A DNA stretch of 64,000 bases from Nakamurella sp. PAMC28650. GTDB taxonomy: Bacteria > Actinomycetota > Actinomycetes > Mycobacteriales > Nakamurellaceae. The stretch spans positions 4,979,001 through 5,043,000 of the forward strand of contig NZ_CP060298.1 in the NCBI RefSeq assembly GCF_014303395.1, in the 5' to 3' direction. The notes beneath the pieces are model-generated. The model saw nothing but the letters and a program-made list of their open reading frames with translations. It was not told where the DNA came from and made no database searches. Shown one piece after another: positions 1-10,876 of the stretch (position 1 is its first letter; every line of letters begins with the position of its first letter). The translations under genes were made by a program, and so were the position numbers.

Positions 1-105
1 AGGTGGTGTCCTTCGTCAGCAGGCCGCTGCCAGGCGCTCCTGCCGGCACCGTCGAGGCTTGCGCGAGGTCGACACCGGCCATCGGGATGCGGTCGCCGGG
101 GGCCG

Positions 106-1368
106 TCACGCCCGTCCCGGAGCCGACGCCCTGACCACCGGAGGAGTGGTTCGTCGCAGGGCCAGGGGAAAGATCACGAGTGCCCCGACGACGCTGAGCA
201 GGACGCCCGAGAAGACGACCGTCCGGCGCCTTCCGGCCAACCGGACACTGCGGCGGACGGGCAGTTCCAGGGCTCTCTGGCTCAGCGCGGCCAGGGCGGT
301 GGACAGTACCCCCGAGACGACGAACAGCACGACCGGATCGATCTCCAGGAAACGCCGCAACAGCACGATCACCGGGTAGTGCCAGAGGTAGATGGCGTAG
401 GAGATCCGACCGAGGTAGACCATCGGTGCGGTGCTCAGGACGCGCGACGGACCACGGTCCGGGCCGGACTCCAACGCCCACAGCAGAGCGATCGTGGCGA
501 CCGCCGCGCCGATGCCGCGGATCGACGGGTCGAGGTCGAACCAGGGCGTCACCAGCACGCCCAGTGTCAGCAGCGCCACCGTCTGGAGGCCGGCGGCGAG
601 CCGCCCGGTGGCTCTGGCCGGCACCGCCCACCGCCACGCCTGGACACCGATCCCGAGGATGGCGCCGCCCAGCAGCTGGTAGACGCGGGAGTCGGTGCCG
701 TAGTAGGCGAGGTCGGGCTGATGCGCGCGCAGCGTCAGGAGCAGGGCGACCAGGCTCGCGGCCGCCAGCACCCCGGCGACAACCGTCATGGTGACCAGGG
801 CTGCCCGCAGGCGGCGGCGACGGGCGATCCAGACGAGCAGGACCAGGAGCGGCCAGCCCAGGTAGAACTGCTCCTCCACCGAGAGCGACCAGAAATGCAG
901 CACCGGGGAAGGGTCGGCGTTGATCGCGAAATAGTCCGTCGCCTGGGCCGCGAAGTGCCAGTTCGAGTAGTACAGCGCCGCAGACCTGACGTCCGGCAGG
1001 ATGCTCTGCCGGTCCACCGGGGACGCGACCAGCAACCAGAGCAGCGAGACGACGGCCAGTACCGTCAGCGCCGCAGGTAGCAGGCGGCGGATGCGGCGGC
1101 TGTAGAAATCGAGCAGACGGAACCGTCCGGTGGCCAGATCGCCCACGAGCAGCCTGGTCACCAGGTAGCCGGACAACACGAAGAAGACGTCGACCCCGAG
1201 GAATCCCCCGGTGAGCTGCGACAGGCCGGCGTGGAAGCCGAGCACGAGGAAGACAGCGACGGTCCGCAGGCCGTCCAGACCCGGCCGATACTCCAGCCGG
1301 CCGATCGCGCCGGGATCCGGCCCCGACCCGGCGGCGGACGTCCTTGCGATCGTCCTTGCGATCGTCAC
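106..1368 (-). CDS. acyltransferase-3 family membrane protein (OafA/YrhL-like)
   Basis: Integral membrane O-acyltransferase that probably moves an acyl group onto an extracellular glycan or lipid; the acceptor cannot be read from sequence. The N-terminus has the family block PGLDGLRTVAVFLVLGFHAG with its conserved histidine, followed by GVDVFFVLSGYLVTRLL and the RRIRRLLPAAL patch, then about ten hydrophobic segments. It ends after the membrane domain, so the SGNH domain of longer relatives is absent. The GTG at 1368 is chosen because GAGG lies 8 bases upstream; an in-frame GTG at 1443 would add 25 proline/arginine-rich residues. It follows nusB on the same strand after 117 bases and may be transcribed separately. 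Family assignment is firm, substrate unknown. Confidence 0.85.
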   Translation of the reverse strand: MTIARTIARTSAAGSGPDPGAIGRLEYRPGLDGLRTVAVFLVLGFHAGLSQLTGGFLGVDVFFVLSGYLVTRLLVGDLATGRFRLLDFYSRRIRRLLPAALTVLAVVSLLWLLVASPVDRQSILPDVRSAALYYSNWHFAAQATDYFAINADPSPVLHFWSLSVEEQFYLGWPLLVLLVWIARRRRLRAALVTMTVVAGVLAAASLVALLLTLRAHQPDLAYYGTDSRVYQLLGGAILGIGVQAWRWAVPARATGRLAAGLQTVALLTLGVLVTPWFDLDPSIRGIGAAVATIALLWALESGPDRGPSRVLSTAPMVYLGRISYAIYLWHYPVIVLLRRFLEIDPVVLFVVSGVLSTALAALSQRALELPVRRSVRLAGRRRTVVFSGVLLSVVGALVIFPLALRRTTPPVVRASAPGRA

Positions 1369-1485
1369 GTAGACGTCCTCGCCGGTGGGCGATGCGGGCG
1401 GGCCGGGGCCCCAAGGCGGCCGACGCCGCTCACGCCGGATCACGACCGATCACCCAGAGCCCCGTGCATTGCGGACGCGATGCCC

Positions 1486-1902
1486 TCAGACGCGGCGGAG
1501 CTGCGGGGCAATCGTCAGGATCTGGCCGAGCACCCCGTTGATGAACCTCGGCGAATTGTCGGTGGAAAGCGTCTTGGCCATCTCGACGGCCTCGTCGACG
1601 GCGACCGCGGCCGGAACGTCGGGCGAGTAGACCAGCTCGTACACGGCGATCCGCAGGATCGCGCGGTCGACGGCGGGCATCCGATCGAGGGTCCAGCCCT
1701 CGGCGTGCTCGCCGAGCAGGTCGTCGATCCGCTGGGCGTGCTCGGCGTAACCGCGCACCAGTGTCTCGGCGTACTCGCCGAGCGGCGCGGCCTCCTCCGA
1801 GTCGATCCGTTCGGTCAGCACGTCCAGGGGATCGCTGTTCCGGGCGTCCGCGGCGTAGAGCACGTCCAGCGCGCGTTTGCGGGATTTCGACCGTGCCGAC
1901 AT
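1486..1902 (-). CDS. nusB: transcription antitermination factor NusB
   Basis: Small all-helical RNA-binding protein that pairs with ribosomal protein S10 (NusE) on boxA RNA during rRNA antitermination. Its 138 residues match the usual length. The N-terminal SKSRKRALDVLYAAD and the C-terminal block with AVDRAILRIAVYEL, DEAVEMAKTLSTD and RFINGVLGQI are diagnostic. It lies 57 bases downstream of efp, as in mycobacteria and many other actinobacteria, and probably shares the efp transcript. Nothing unusual is seen in the sequence. Confidence 0.96.
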   Translation of the reverse strand: MSARSKSRKRALDVLYAADARNSDPLDVLTERIDSEEAAPLGEYAETLVRGYAEHAQRIDDLLGEHAEGWTLDRMPAVDRAILRIAVYELVYSPDVPAAVAVDEAVEMAKTLSTDNSPRFINGVLGQILTIAPQLRRV

Positions 1903-1959
1903 CAGAGGGCCGACCGGAGCTGACGGCCCGACTGCGATTTCGAGGGAGTAGGGCTCACG

Positions 1960-2523
1960 TCAGCTGTTGACCCGGCCGAGGTAGCGACCGTCGCGGGTGT
2001 CGACCTTGATCTTGTCTCCGGTGTTCAGGAACAGCGGGACGTTGATCTCGGCGCCCGTCTCCAGCCTGGCCGGCTTGGTGCCGCCCGTGGAGCGGTCTCC
2101 CTGCAGACCGGGATCGGTGTGGGCCACGAGGAGCTCGACCGAGGCCGGGAGCTCGACGAACAGCACGACGCCGTCGTGGGTGGCCACCATGGCCTCCTGG
2201 TTCTCCAGGAGGTAGTCGGCCACGGATCCGACGACCGGCGCGGTCACGTTGATCTGGTCGTAGGTGTCCTTGTCCATGAACACGAAGTCGGAGCCGTCCT
2301 TGTAGAGGAACGTCATGTCGCGCTTGTCGACGGTCGCGGAATCGACCTTGATACCGGCGTTGAACGTCTTGTCGACGACCTTGCCCGTCATCACGTTCTT
2401 CAGCGTGGTGCGGACGAAGGCCGGCCCCTTGCCCGGCTTGACGTGCTGGAACTCGGTGATGGTCCAGAGCACGCCCTCCAGGTTGAGGACGAGGCCGTTC
2501 TTGAAGTCGCTGGTGGAAGCCAT
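1960..2523 (-). CDS. efp: translation elongation factor P
   Basis: EF-P binds between the P and E sites and rescues ribosomes stalled at polyproline. The 187 residues contain three beta-barrel domains. The domain I loop reads [13 protein letters not shown], placing lysine 32 in a PGKGP setting; this is the actinobacterial subfamily reported to work with an unmodified lysine. The C-terminal barrel carries the conserved [28 protein letters not shown]. The ATG at 2523 is chosen because it starts the canonical MAST..DFKNG; AAAGG sits about 10 bases upstream, while the extended frame beyond it (to 2637) is arginine-rich and unlike EF-P. It is followed by nusB and preceded by the remains of a peptidase gene. 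Confidence 0.97.
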   Translation of the reverse strand: MASTSDFKNGLVLNLEGVLWTITEFQHVKPGKGPAFVRTTLKNVMTGKVVDKTFNAGIKVDSATVDKRDMTFLYKDGSDFVFMDKDTYDQINVTAPVVGSVADYLLENQEAMVATHDGVVLFVELPASVELLVAHTDPGLQGDRSTGGTKPARLETGAEINVPLFLNTGDKIKVDTRDGRYLGRVNS

Positions 2524-2638
2524 GAGGTGGTGCCTTTCGCTTGTTCGTCTGCTGCTGGCGCGGCCGGCGGGATCCGACGACCCGACCTGGACGGCCGGGC
2601 AACGCCCCTCGTCGGGCCGCAGCTGCAGGGCGATCACA

Positions 2639-2780
2639 TCACGGGAGAGTCAGGGTGAGCACTTCGTAGCCGGGCTCTGGTGAGTCCGGTTCGCGAACCG
2701 CTCCGCTGTCCTGGATGCGCAGACCGCCACAGTCCGGGAGGTACAGCCCGGTTCGGCGATCAGACGCGTCCGGCCTGATG
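2639..2780 (-). pseudogene. remnant of Xaa-Pro dipeptidase C-terminus (pepQ-like)
   Basis: Between aroQ and efp, where related actinobacteria carry pepQ, about 300 bases hold no intact gene. On the minus strand this stretch encodes GLYLPDCGGLRIQDSGAV and then about 20 more residues before a stop. This resembles the metal-site end of M24 peptidases (EPGIYLPGRxGxRIEDxVxV). Just upstream the frame breaks: reading one base over gives IAEPG directly before LYLP, as expected if one G of a run was lost. Upstream of that nothing peptidase-like is left. I infer an ancestral pepQ deleted down to its last 40 or so codons with a frameshift. The match rests on a short motif. Confidence 0.5.
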
Positions 2781-2830
2781 ATACCCGCCGCGACCGGCCG
2801 GGCCGGGCCGCCCGGCGCTTGGCGAAGCAC

Positions 2831-3316
2831 TCACTCCGCGGCCTCCGGGTCGGAGGTGGAACCGGTTGCAGCCGCCCGGCTCGCGGCCAGGGTGTCGTGC
2901 AGGAAGCGCAGGGCGAGCTCGTAACCGGTCACCCCGAGCCCGGCGATCACCCCGGTGGCGACCGCGGAGATCACCGACCGGTGCCGGAACTCCTCGCGGG
3001 TGTGCACGTTGCTGATGTGTACCTCGACGAGATCGGCGGTCCGTTGGGACACGGCGTCGCGGAGCGCGATCGAGTAGTGCGACCAGGCCGCCGGGTTCAG
3101 TACCACCGGGGTCGAGGAATCAGCGGCCTCGTGCAGCCAGCCGATCATCACCGCCTCGTCGTCGGTCTGCCGCACCTCGACGTCCAGACCCAGCTCGTGC
3201 CCACGGTCGATCAGTCCGGCGGACAGCTGCGCGTGGGTGGTCGCGCCGTAGACCTGCGGTTCCCGGGAGCCGAGGCGACCGAGATTGACCCCGTTGAGCA
3301 CCAGAACCTTCGTCAT
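2831..3316 (-). CDS. aroQ: type II 3-dehydroquinate dehydratase
   Basis: Catalyses the third shikimate step, 3-dehydroquinate to 3-dehydroshikimate, as a soluble dodecamer. The 161 residues show the family pattern: [21 protein letters not shown] with catalytic Arg and Tyr, [33 protein letters not shown] with catalytic Asn and His, and [18 protein letters not shown]. The ATG at 3316 is preceded at 6 bases by GAGAGG; a GTG two codons earlier is possible. The C-terminal tail of about 15 residues is Ala/Ser/Thr-rich. It is downstream of aroB on the same strand, separated by a low-complexity spacer. Confidence 0.96.
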   Translation of the reverse strand: MTKVLVLNGVNLGRLGSREPQVYGATTHAQLSAGLIDRGHELGLDVEVRQTDDEAVMIGWLHEAADSSTPVVLNPAAWSHYSIALRDAVSQRTADLVEVHISNVHTREEFRHRSVISAVATGVIAGLGVTGYELALRFLHDTLAASRAAATGSTSDPEAAE

Positions 3317-3349
3317 TGCCACCCTCTCGACCGTTGTCGTCCGACCCTG

Positions 3350-3431
3350 GCGTGCTGTGCCCTACCGTGGTGTGCCCTGCTGTGCCGTGGTGTGCCCTGC
3401 CGTGCTGTGCCGTGCTGTGCCGTGCCGTGCT
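3350..3431. repeat. low-complexity TGCCG/TGCTG repeat between aroB and aroQ
   Basis: About 80 bases made almost entirely of short units TGTGCC, TGCCG and TGCTG. It fills most of the 176-base gap between the aroB stop and the aroQ start. No reading frame or stem structure explains it. It looks like replication-slippage sequence inside an otherwise tight operon. Confidence 0.75.
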
Positions 3432-3492
3432 CTCGGGTGCGGTCGTGCGCCTCTGTCGGGGGCCTGTCGTGCGCCCCGGTCGGACCTCGCGC

Positions 3493-5295
<1,803 letters not shown>

Positions 5296-5303
5296 TCATC
5301 GAC

Positions 5304-6533
5304 TCAGGACGCAGCCGCGGCGGTACCCGCTGTGCCCGGGTCGGCAGGGATCGGAAGGGTGTCCGCCAGGGTCGCGAGGTAGCCGGCCACGTTCCGCCGG
5401 ACCTCGGTGACGGAGTCGCCACCGAACTTCTCCACCACGGCGTCCGCCACCACGAGCGCAACCATCGCCTCTGCCACCACACCGGCGGCCGGGACCGCAC
5501 AGACGTCACTGCGCTGGTGGATCGCCACGGCCGGATCGCCGGTGACGACGTCGAGGGTGGCCAGGGCCCGGGGCACGGTGGAGATCGGTTTCATGGCGGC
5601 GCGGACCCGGAGGATCTCGCCGTTCGTCATACCGCCCTCGATACCGCCGGCCCGGTTGGAGCGGCGGGTGACGCCGGGATGACGCGGGTCGATTTCGTCA
5701 TGGGCCAGCGAACCACGACGGCGGGCGGTGGCGAAGCCGTCACCGATCTCGACGCCCTTGATGGCCTGGATGCCCATCAGCGCCGCCGCCAGTCGCGCAT
5801 CGAGTTTGCGGTCACCGTGCACGAAGGAACCGAGCCCGGGCGGAAGACCGTAGACCAGTACCTCGACGACGCCGCCGAGGGTGTCGCCGTCGGCCTTGGC
5901 CGCCTCGATCTCGGCGACGAGGGCATCGGTGGACCGCTGGTCCAGCGCACGGACCGGCGACTCGTCGATGCGCCCGCGGTCGTCGGGGGTGGGCAGCGGC
6001 CCCGGCACCGCGTCCGCGTCACCGATGGACACGACGTGCGAGATCACCTCGGCACCGAGCACCTCGCGGAGGAAGTGCTGGGCGATGGTGCCCAGCGCGA
6101 CCCTCGCAGCCGTCTCACGGGCGGAGGCACGTTCCAGCACCGGACGGGCGTCGTCGAAGCCGTACTTCTGCATCCCCGCGAGATCGGCGTGGCCAGGTCG
6201 CGGACGGGTCAGCGGGGCGTTGCGGGCCAGGCCGGCGAGCACGTCGGCGTCCACCGGGTCCGGGGACATGATCTGTTCCCACTTGGGCCACTCGGTGTTG
6301 CCGATCTGCACCGCGATCGGGCCGCCGAGGGTGACGCCGTGCCGCACCCCGCCGAGCAGCGAGACCACGTCCTGTTCGAACTTCATCCGGGCGCCGCGAC
6401 CGTAGCCGAGGCGGCGCCTGGCCAGTTGCAGGGCGATGTCGGGGCTGGCTACCGGTACACCGGCAGGCAGTCCCTCCAGAACGGCGACGAGGGCAGGTCC
6501 ATGTGATTCCCCTGCGGTGATCCAGCGCAACAC
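5304..6533 (-). CDS. aroC: chorismate synthase
   Basis: Last shikimate enzyme; forms chorismate from EPSP and needs reduced FMN. It begins [17 protein letters not shown], then [18 protein letters not shown], and has the later signatures [12 protein letters not shown] and [16 protein letters not shown]. The GTG at 6533 gives the canonical [12 protein letters not shown] start and 409 residues. AGGAGGT directly abuts this GTG, an unusually short spacing, so initiation at the next codon (TTG) is conceivable. An open frame continues upstream but is Cys/Gly-rich and not conserved. It is the first gene of the aroC-K-B-Q operon. Confidence 0.97.
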   Translation of the reverse strand: MLRWITAGESHGPALVAVLEGLPAGVPVASPDIALQLARRRLGYGRGARMKFEQDVVSLLGGVRHGVTLGGPIAVQIGNTEWPKWEQIMSPDPVDADVLAGLARNAPLTRPRPGHADLAGMQKYGFDDARPVLERASARETAARVALGTIAQHFLREVLGAEVISHVVSIGDADAVPGPLPTPDDRGRIDESPVRALDQRSTDALVAEIEAAKADGDTLGGVVEVLVYGLPPGLGSFVHGDRKLDARLAAALMGIQAIKGVEIGDGFATARRRGSLAHDEIDPRHPGVTRRSNRAGGIEGGMTNGEILRVRAAMKPISTVPRALATLDVVTGDPAVAIHQRSDVCAVPAAGVVAEAMVALVVADAVVEKFGGDSVTEVRRNVAGYLATLADTLPIPADPGTAGTAAAAS

Positions 6534-6590
6534 ACCTCCTATTCTTCCACGGCCGGGCCGTCCCCTTCCCCCACGTGGCTTCCCGGCGCT

Positions 6591-6627
6591 GCAGGCGCAG
6601 CAGGCGCAGCAGGTGCAGCAGGCGCGC
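6591..6627. repeat. nine-base GCAGCAGGC-type tandem repeat
   Basis: Four imperfect copies of GCAGGCGCA/GCAGGTGCA lie just upstream of aroC, in the 319-base gap between the LOG gene and aroC. The rest of the gap holds the GATCAAC repeats listed next and a triple GGGGTCC near 6776-6798. I see no gene in this gap. Confidence 0.7.
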
Positions 6628-6667
6628 GGCTTCCCCCCGACGGGCGCCGGGCAGGGCACGGTCTCTG

Positions 6668-6830
6668 CCGCGCTGATCAACATCGCCCGCGCTGATCAAC
6701 TTGCCGCCTTTGGGACGTGAGGGACGCGAGTCAACCCGATCATGAGCGCCGGCGAAGTTGATCAGCGCGACGGGGTCCGGGGTCCGGGGTCCGGGGTCGC
6801 GCGGATCAACTCGGCCCGCGCGGATCAACG
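6668..6830. repeat. cluster of five GATCAAC-containing intergenic repeats
   Basis: Five copies of a motif close to CGCGC(T/G)GATCAACT occur at about 6668-6682, 6688-6702, 6755-6769 (inverted), 6799-6811 and 6818-6830. The second and third form a perfect 15-base inverted repeat, CGCGCTGATCAACTT against AAGTTGATCAGCGCG, with a 52-base spacer; it could fold downstream of the LOG gene. The same motif recurs at 14075-14122, so this is a dispersed family and not one local stem. Confidence 0.7.
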
Positions 6831-6852
6831 CAGCTTGCGCGGGCGGGGCGGG

Positions 6853-7638
6853 TCAGTGAGCGGCGACCCAGGCGGCGTAGGCGTCGTGGACCACGCTGAT
6901 CATGTCGTCGACGTCGTCGGTGACGTGGATCAGCGCGAGATCCGGGATGCCGATGTTGCCGGCCCCGGCCACCGACCGGGAGATCCAGTCGACCAGCCCG
7001 CCCCAGTACTCCGACCCGAAGAGCACCACCGGGAACTTGGTGACCTTCTTCGTCTGCACCAGGGTCAGCGCCTCGAACAACTCGTCCAGGGTGCCGAACC
7101 CACCGGGCAGGCAGACGAAGGCCTGCGAATACTTCACGAACATCGTCTTGCGCGCGAAGAAGTAGCGGAAGTTGATGCCCAGATCGACGTACTGGTTGAT
7201 GCCCTGCTCGAACGGCAGCTCGATGCCGAGGCCGATCGACATGCCGCCGGCTTCCTTCGCCCCGCGGTTGGCGGCCTCCATGATCCCCGGACCGCCACCG
7301 GTCATGACGGCGAAACCCTCTTCGGCCAGTGCGCCGCCGATCTGCATCGCCTTGGCGTAGTCGGGATGGTCGGGCTTGGTCCTCGCGCTTCCGAAGACGG
7401 TGACGGCCCGCGGCAGCCCCGCCAACGCCCCGAACCCCTCGACGAACTCCGCCTGGATGCGCATCACGCGCCACGGGTCGGTATGCACCCAGTCCGTCGG
7501 TCCGCGTGAATCCAGCAGTCGCTGGTCGGTCGTACTGGTGCTGCGGCTCTGCTCGCCGCGCAGCACCACCGGGCCCCGGTGCTTCTCCCCGAGGGGCTCG
7601 CGGTTGTCGGCGGCCACTGGCGGTTCGTCGTTCGTCAC
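6853..7638 (-). CDS. LOG-family cytokinin riboside 5'-monophosphate phosphoribohydrolase (Rv1205-like)
   Basis: LOG-family enzyme of the Rossmann type that releases a free base from nucleoside 5'-monophosphates; often mislabelled lysine decarboxylase. The 261-residue protein has the glycine-rich TGGGPGIMEAANRGAKEAGG and the signature LPGGFGTLDELFEALTLVQT. About 35 N-terminal residues precede the fold. The GTG at 7638 is the best start. It lies near dapE, as Rv1205 lies near dapE (Rv1202) in M. tuberculosis, supporting orthology with that cytokinin-making protein. The physiological substrate is not shown by sequence. Confidence 0.88.
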   Translation of the reverse strand: MTNDEPPVAADNREPLGEKHRGPVVLRGEQSRSTSTTDQRLLDSRGPTDWVHTDPWRVMRIQAEFVEGFGALAGLPRAVTVFGSARTKPDHPDYAKAMQIGGALAEEGFAVMTGGGPGIMEAANRGAKEAGGMSIGLGIELPFEQGINQYVDLGINFRYFFARKTMFVKYSQAFVCLPGGFGTLDELFEALTLVQTKKVTKFPVVLFGSEYWGGLVDWISRSVAGAGNIGIPDLALIHVTDDVDDMISVVHDAYAAWVAAH

Positions 7639-7742
7639 GCCCGCAACAGTAGGGCGTCGGTCCCACCGGATCCCCGTCCGGCCGGCGGACCGACTTGGCT
7701 ACACCTGAGCGACGTCCCCGACAAGAAGGCTATTTACGCAGC

Positions 7743-7763
7743 TCTGTCTCAGAAAGAGACAGA
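7743..7763. promoter_or_regulatory. 8-base inverted repeat between divergent genes
   Basis: TCTGTCTC and GAGACAGA form perfect 8-base arms around AGAAA, midway between the divergent LOG gene (start 7638) and acetate transporter gene (start 7924). The position suits an operator for either gene, but no regulator is encoded nearby. The remaining roughly 280 bases of this gap show no gene. Confidence 0.4.
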
Positions 7764-7923
7764 CCCCGGATCAGTCATGAGGTGTGATCTGCGATACGAC
7801 GTGGCCGTCGACAGCTTCCTGTTCAGGTCAGAGCTGTGACGTGTCAACGCCATCGGCTCAGGCCGTCCGGCGTCGCTCAACGCTGAGCCGCCACCCACCG
7901 TGCTACGACAGGAGTCAGAAGAA

Positions 7924-8568
7924 ATGACTGCGACCATCACGCCCGCCCAGGTTGATCTCCAGCCCGCTCCCACCGCTCCCCCCGAGGCGGCCGCGCCGGT
8001 CGGCAACCCGGCCGTCATCGGCATCCCACTGTTCGTCGTCGGTTCGATTGCCCTTGGGTTGCAACAGGTCGGATTCGTCTCGGCGGCCGGGGGCGGCGCA
8101 CCGTTGGCGATCATCCTGGCCGCCACCGGGCTCGGCACGCTGCTCGCGGCGGTCTGGGCCATGTCGCTGGGACAGAGCGCGGTGGCCGGGATCTTCGCCA
8201 TCTTCGCCGGTTTCTGGTTCAGCTACGCGGCCCTCATCCTGGGCCTGACCCACGACTGGTTCGCCATCGCAGCGACGGACGTGACCTCGACGGTCGAATT
8301 GTTCCTGATCTCCTGGCTGGTGGTCATCGTGCTCCTGACGATCGGCACCCTGCGTCTGCCGCTCGCCTTCACCGCAGTCTTCGTGCTGATCGACCTGTCG
8401 CTGCTGGCCACCCTGCTGGCGACGGCGAACGCGTCCACCGGGATGGGACACCTGGGCGGCTACCTGGCGCTGGCCTTCGCCGCCGTCGGCGCCTATCTGT
8501 TCGTCGATGCGTGCGTGCAGACCACCGGCGGCACCGCGCTGCCGCTCGGTACCCCGATCCAGCACTGA
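7924..8568 (+). CDS. acetate/succinate transporter, GPR1/FUN34/YaaH (SatP) family
   Basis: Predicted plasma-membrane channel or symporter for acetate and related monocarboxylates. The 214 residues have an Ala/Pro-rich cytoplasmic start, then the family signature region GNPAVIGIPLFVVGSIALGLQ at the first membrane segment, and six hydrophobic segments in all. The third contains the FAGFWFSYAALILGL stretch typical of the family. The ATG at 7924 is preceded at 9 bases by AGGAG; an upstream in-frame start at 7900 adds eight residues without a better site. Monocistronic, divergent from the LOG gene and convergent with dapE. Confidence 0.88.
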   Translation: MTATITPAQVDLQPAPTAPPEAAAPVGNPAVIGIPLFVVGSIALGLQQVGFVSAAGGGAPLAIILAATGLGTLLAAVWAMSLGQSAVAGIFAIFAGFWFSYAALILGLTHDWFAIAATDVTSTVELFLISWLVVIVLLTIGTLRLPLAFTAVFVLIDLSLLATLLATANASTGMGHLGGYLALAFAAVGAYLFVDACVQTTGGTALPLGTPIQH

Positions 8569-8622
8569 CCTGACGTCCGGTACCGATCTGACGGCGCAGT
8601 ACCCCTGACGCCCCATCGGGTC

Positions 8623-9681
8623 TCAGCCCAGGAACGTCCGGAGTACCTGCGTCATCTCCTGGATCTGTCGGCGGGACACCCACTCCTCACGGGTGTGGGC
8701 CAGCGACGGGTCGCCCGGCCCGTAGTTGACCGCGGGAATGCCGAGTGCGGCGAACCGGGCGACGTCGGTCCACCCGAACTTCGCCACTGCCACACCTCCG
8801 GCGGCCGCCACGAATTCCGCGGCCGCCGGAGCCGACAGACCCGGCAGCGCGCCGGCGGCCACATCCAGCACCTCGACCTCGAAACCGTCGAACAACTCCT
8901 CCAGGAGCCTGATGGCATCGCCGGCGTCCCGGTCGGGAGCGAAGCGGAAGTTGACCTTCACCACGCATTCGTCGGGAATGACGTTCGAGGCCACGCCACC
9001 GCTGATGCCGACCGCATTGAGGCCTTCGCGGTACCGGCATCCGTCGATGTCCACGGACCGGGACTCGAAGGCCCGCAGGCGGTTCAGTACCTCCGCGGCT
9101 CCGTGGATCGCATTCTCGCCCAACCACGACCTGGCCGCGTGCGCACGCCGGCCGCGGGTGGTGACGGCCACCGCGGCCGTACCCTGGCAGCCGGCCTCGA
9201 CCTGCCCGTTGGTCGGCTCCCCGAGAATGGCGAGATCCGCCACCAGCCACTGCGGCAACTCACGCTCGATCCGCGTCAGACCATTGCGGTCGTGCTCGAT
9301 CTCCTCGCACTCGTAGAACACTAGGGTCAGGTCACGGGAGGGGTTGTCGAGGGTGGCGGCCAGATGTAGGAGCATCGCGTCGCCGGACTTCATGTCGGTC
9401 GTCCCGCAGCCGTGCAGGGCATCGCCGTCCAGGCGCGACGGCACGTTGTCGGCGATCGGAACGGTGTCGATGTGACCGGCCAGCAGCACTCTCGTCGGAC
9501 GCCCCAGCGCGGTCCTGGCCAGCACCGAATTGCCCAGCCGGACCACCTCGAAGCGGCCGATCGACCGTAGCGCCGACTCGATGGCGTCGGCAATCGGTCC
9601 TTCTGTTCCGGAGACCGACGGGATGTCCACCAGCGTCCGGGTGAGGTCGGCGGGGTCGGCGGACAGATCCAGGGTGGGCAT
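8623..9681 (-). CDS. dapE: succinyl-diaminopimelate desuccinylase
   Basis: M20 metallopeptidase-fold enzyme that removes succinate from N-succinyl-LL-diaminopimelate in lysine/peptidoglycan precursor synthesis. Motifs: [10 protein letters not shown] (His70, Asp72), [14 protein letters not shown] (Asp96), [12 protein letters not shown] (catalytic Glu and metal Glu) and [15 protein letters not shown]. The ATG at 9681 starts the typical [25 protein letters not shown] and gives 352 residues; sequence upstream in frame is not conserved. It is divergent from the lysozyme-like gene and close to dapD and dapC, its partners in the succinylase pathway. Confidence 0.95.
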   Translation of the reverse strand: MPTLDLSADPADLTRTLVDIPSVSGTEGPIADAIESALRSIGRFEVVRLGNSVLARTALGRPTRVLLAGHIDTVPIADNVPSRLDGDALHGCGTTDMKSGDAMLLHLAATLDNPSRDLTLVFYECEEIEHDRNGLTRIERELPQWLVADLAILGEPTNGQVEAGCQGTAAVAVTTRGRRAHAARSWLGENAIHGAAEVLNRLRAFESRSVDIDGCRYREGLNAVGISGGVASNVIPDECVVKVNFRFAPDRDAGDAIRLLEELFDGFEVEVLDVAAGALPGLSAPAAAEFVAAAGGVAVAKFGWTDVARFAALGIPAVNYGPGDPSLAHTREEWVSRRQIQEMTQVLRTFLG

Positions 9682-9781
9682 GACTGAGCATCGTAGCCAG
9701 GCCCGACCGGAAACCGATGGTGCACCGGTGAGTGCCCGTCGGCCAACCGGGGACCCACACGCGGCCCAGTAGGTTGAGCGG

Positions 9782-10726
9782 GTGCGCAAGCCGATCGCCT
9801 GGACCCTGGCCGCCGTCGCCCTGGTCGCGATCCTGGTGGCAGCCGTCGTCGTCGGCGTGCGCGCGCTGGGCTCGTCCGGCAACCAGGTCGCCACCTCCGA
9901 GTGCACGGTGCCCGCGGCGGGGCCGTCCGCGGCCGGCGCGGCATCGGTGGCCGGCACGGCGTCCGCGACTGCGGTGCCGGTCTACCTGAGCGCGGTCCAG
10001 TTGCAGCACGCCTCCACGATCAACGCGGTCGGGATGTCCCGCGGGTTGCCCCAGCGGGCCAGGATCATCGCACTGGCCACGGCCTTCCAGGAGTCCGGCC
10101 TGCGGAACCTGCCCAGCGGTGACCGTGACTCGCTCGGACTGTTCCAGCAGCGACCGTCGCAGGGGTGGGGCCGGCCCGCGCAGATCATGGATCCCGTCTA
10201 CGCCGCGGGCAAGTTCTACGACGCCCTCGAGAAGGTGCAGGGCTGGCCGGAGATGTCGCTCACCAGAGCGGCGCAGTCCGTGCAGTACTCGGGATTTCCG
10301 GACGCGTACGCCAAGTGGGAGGGTCAGGCCACGACGTTGGCCATCGCCCTGGGCGGGGCCGATCCGCTCGAGGTCACCTGCACCGCCGGCGCCCAGGCCC
10401 CCACGGCCGACGCTCCCGCGAGGAAGGCCCTGGCCGGCGCCGCCGCGGCCCCGGCCCTGCTCTCGTCGGTCCTGGCCGCCGCCCAGGCCGAACTCGGCGG
10501 CCTGACGTTGGTGCGGTTGATCGGCAGCACCGCGGTGGTGACGGTGACCGCCCCCGGCGTCACTTCCGGTCAGGCCGGACGCGCGCTGGCGGCTTGGGCC
10601 GTCGCCCACGCCACGGGATTCACCATCACCGAGGTCGCGGTGGAGGCCCAGGGCTGGACCGCCCACGCGTGGGCCACGACGACCACCCCGACGCCCGCCG
10701 GTCAGGTGACCCTCACCGCGGGCTGA
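9782..10726 (+). CDS. exported protein with lysozyme/transglycosylase-like domain
   Basis: 314 residues. A lysine/arginine start and a hydrophobic segment (about residues 6-29) form an uncleaved anchor or signal. It is followed by an Ala/Ser linker and a domain with [16 protein letters not shown] and [16 protein letters not shown], the pattern of a lytic-transglycosylase-like fold with the Glu in QESG as candidate acid. Members of this actinobacterial family are often misnamed heavy-metal transporter. A second Ala-rich C-terminal domain is unassigned. The GTG at 9782 begins the basic region. The stop codon lies inside the first unit of a tandem repeat. It probably acts on or near peptidoglycan; the activity is unproven. 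Confidence 0.7.
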   Translation: MRKPIAWTLAAVALVAILVAAVVVGVRALGSSGNQVATSECTVPAAGPSAAGAASVAGTASATAVPVYLSAVQLQHASTINAVGMSRGLPQRARIIALATAFQESGLRNLPSGDRDSLGLFQQRPSQGWGRPAQIMDPVYAAGKFYDALEKVQGWPEMSLTRAAQSVQYSGFPDAYAKWEGQATTLAIALGGADPLEVTCTAGAQAPTADAPARKALAGAAAAPALLSSVLAAAQAELGGLTLVRLIGSTAVVTVTAPGVTSGQAGRALAAWAVAHATGFTITEVAVEAQGWTAHAWATTTTPTPAGQVTLTAG

Positions 10727-10812
10727 GCCTCACCGCGGGCCGAGCCTCACCGCGGGCCGAGCCTCACCGCGGGCCGAGCCTCACCGAGGGCCGAGCCTCA
10801 CCGCGGGCTGAG
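10711..10812. repeat. 17-base tandem repeat, six copies, spanning a gene end
   Basis: Six contiguous 17-base units, CCTCACCGCGGGC(C/T)GAG, nearly identical. The first encodes the last four residues and the TGA stop of the lysozyme-like gene; in the later copies the TGA has become CGA in four units, and the last again reads TGA. The array ends 64 bases before dapD. It looks like slippage-expanded end-of-gene sequence. Confidence 0.85.
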
Positions 10813-10876
10813 CCGGCGCGTGGAACGGAACGGGCCGGGACCCGTCCGACGGACGACTCGAATAGGCTCTGTCACC

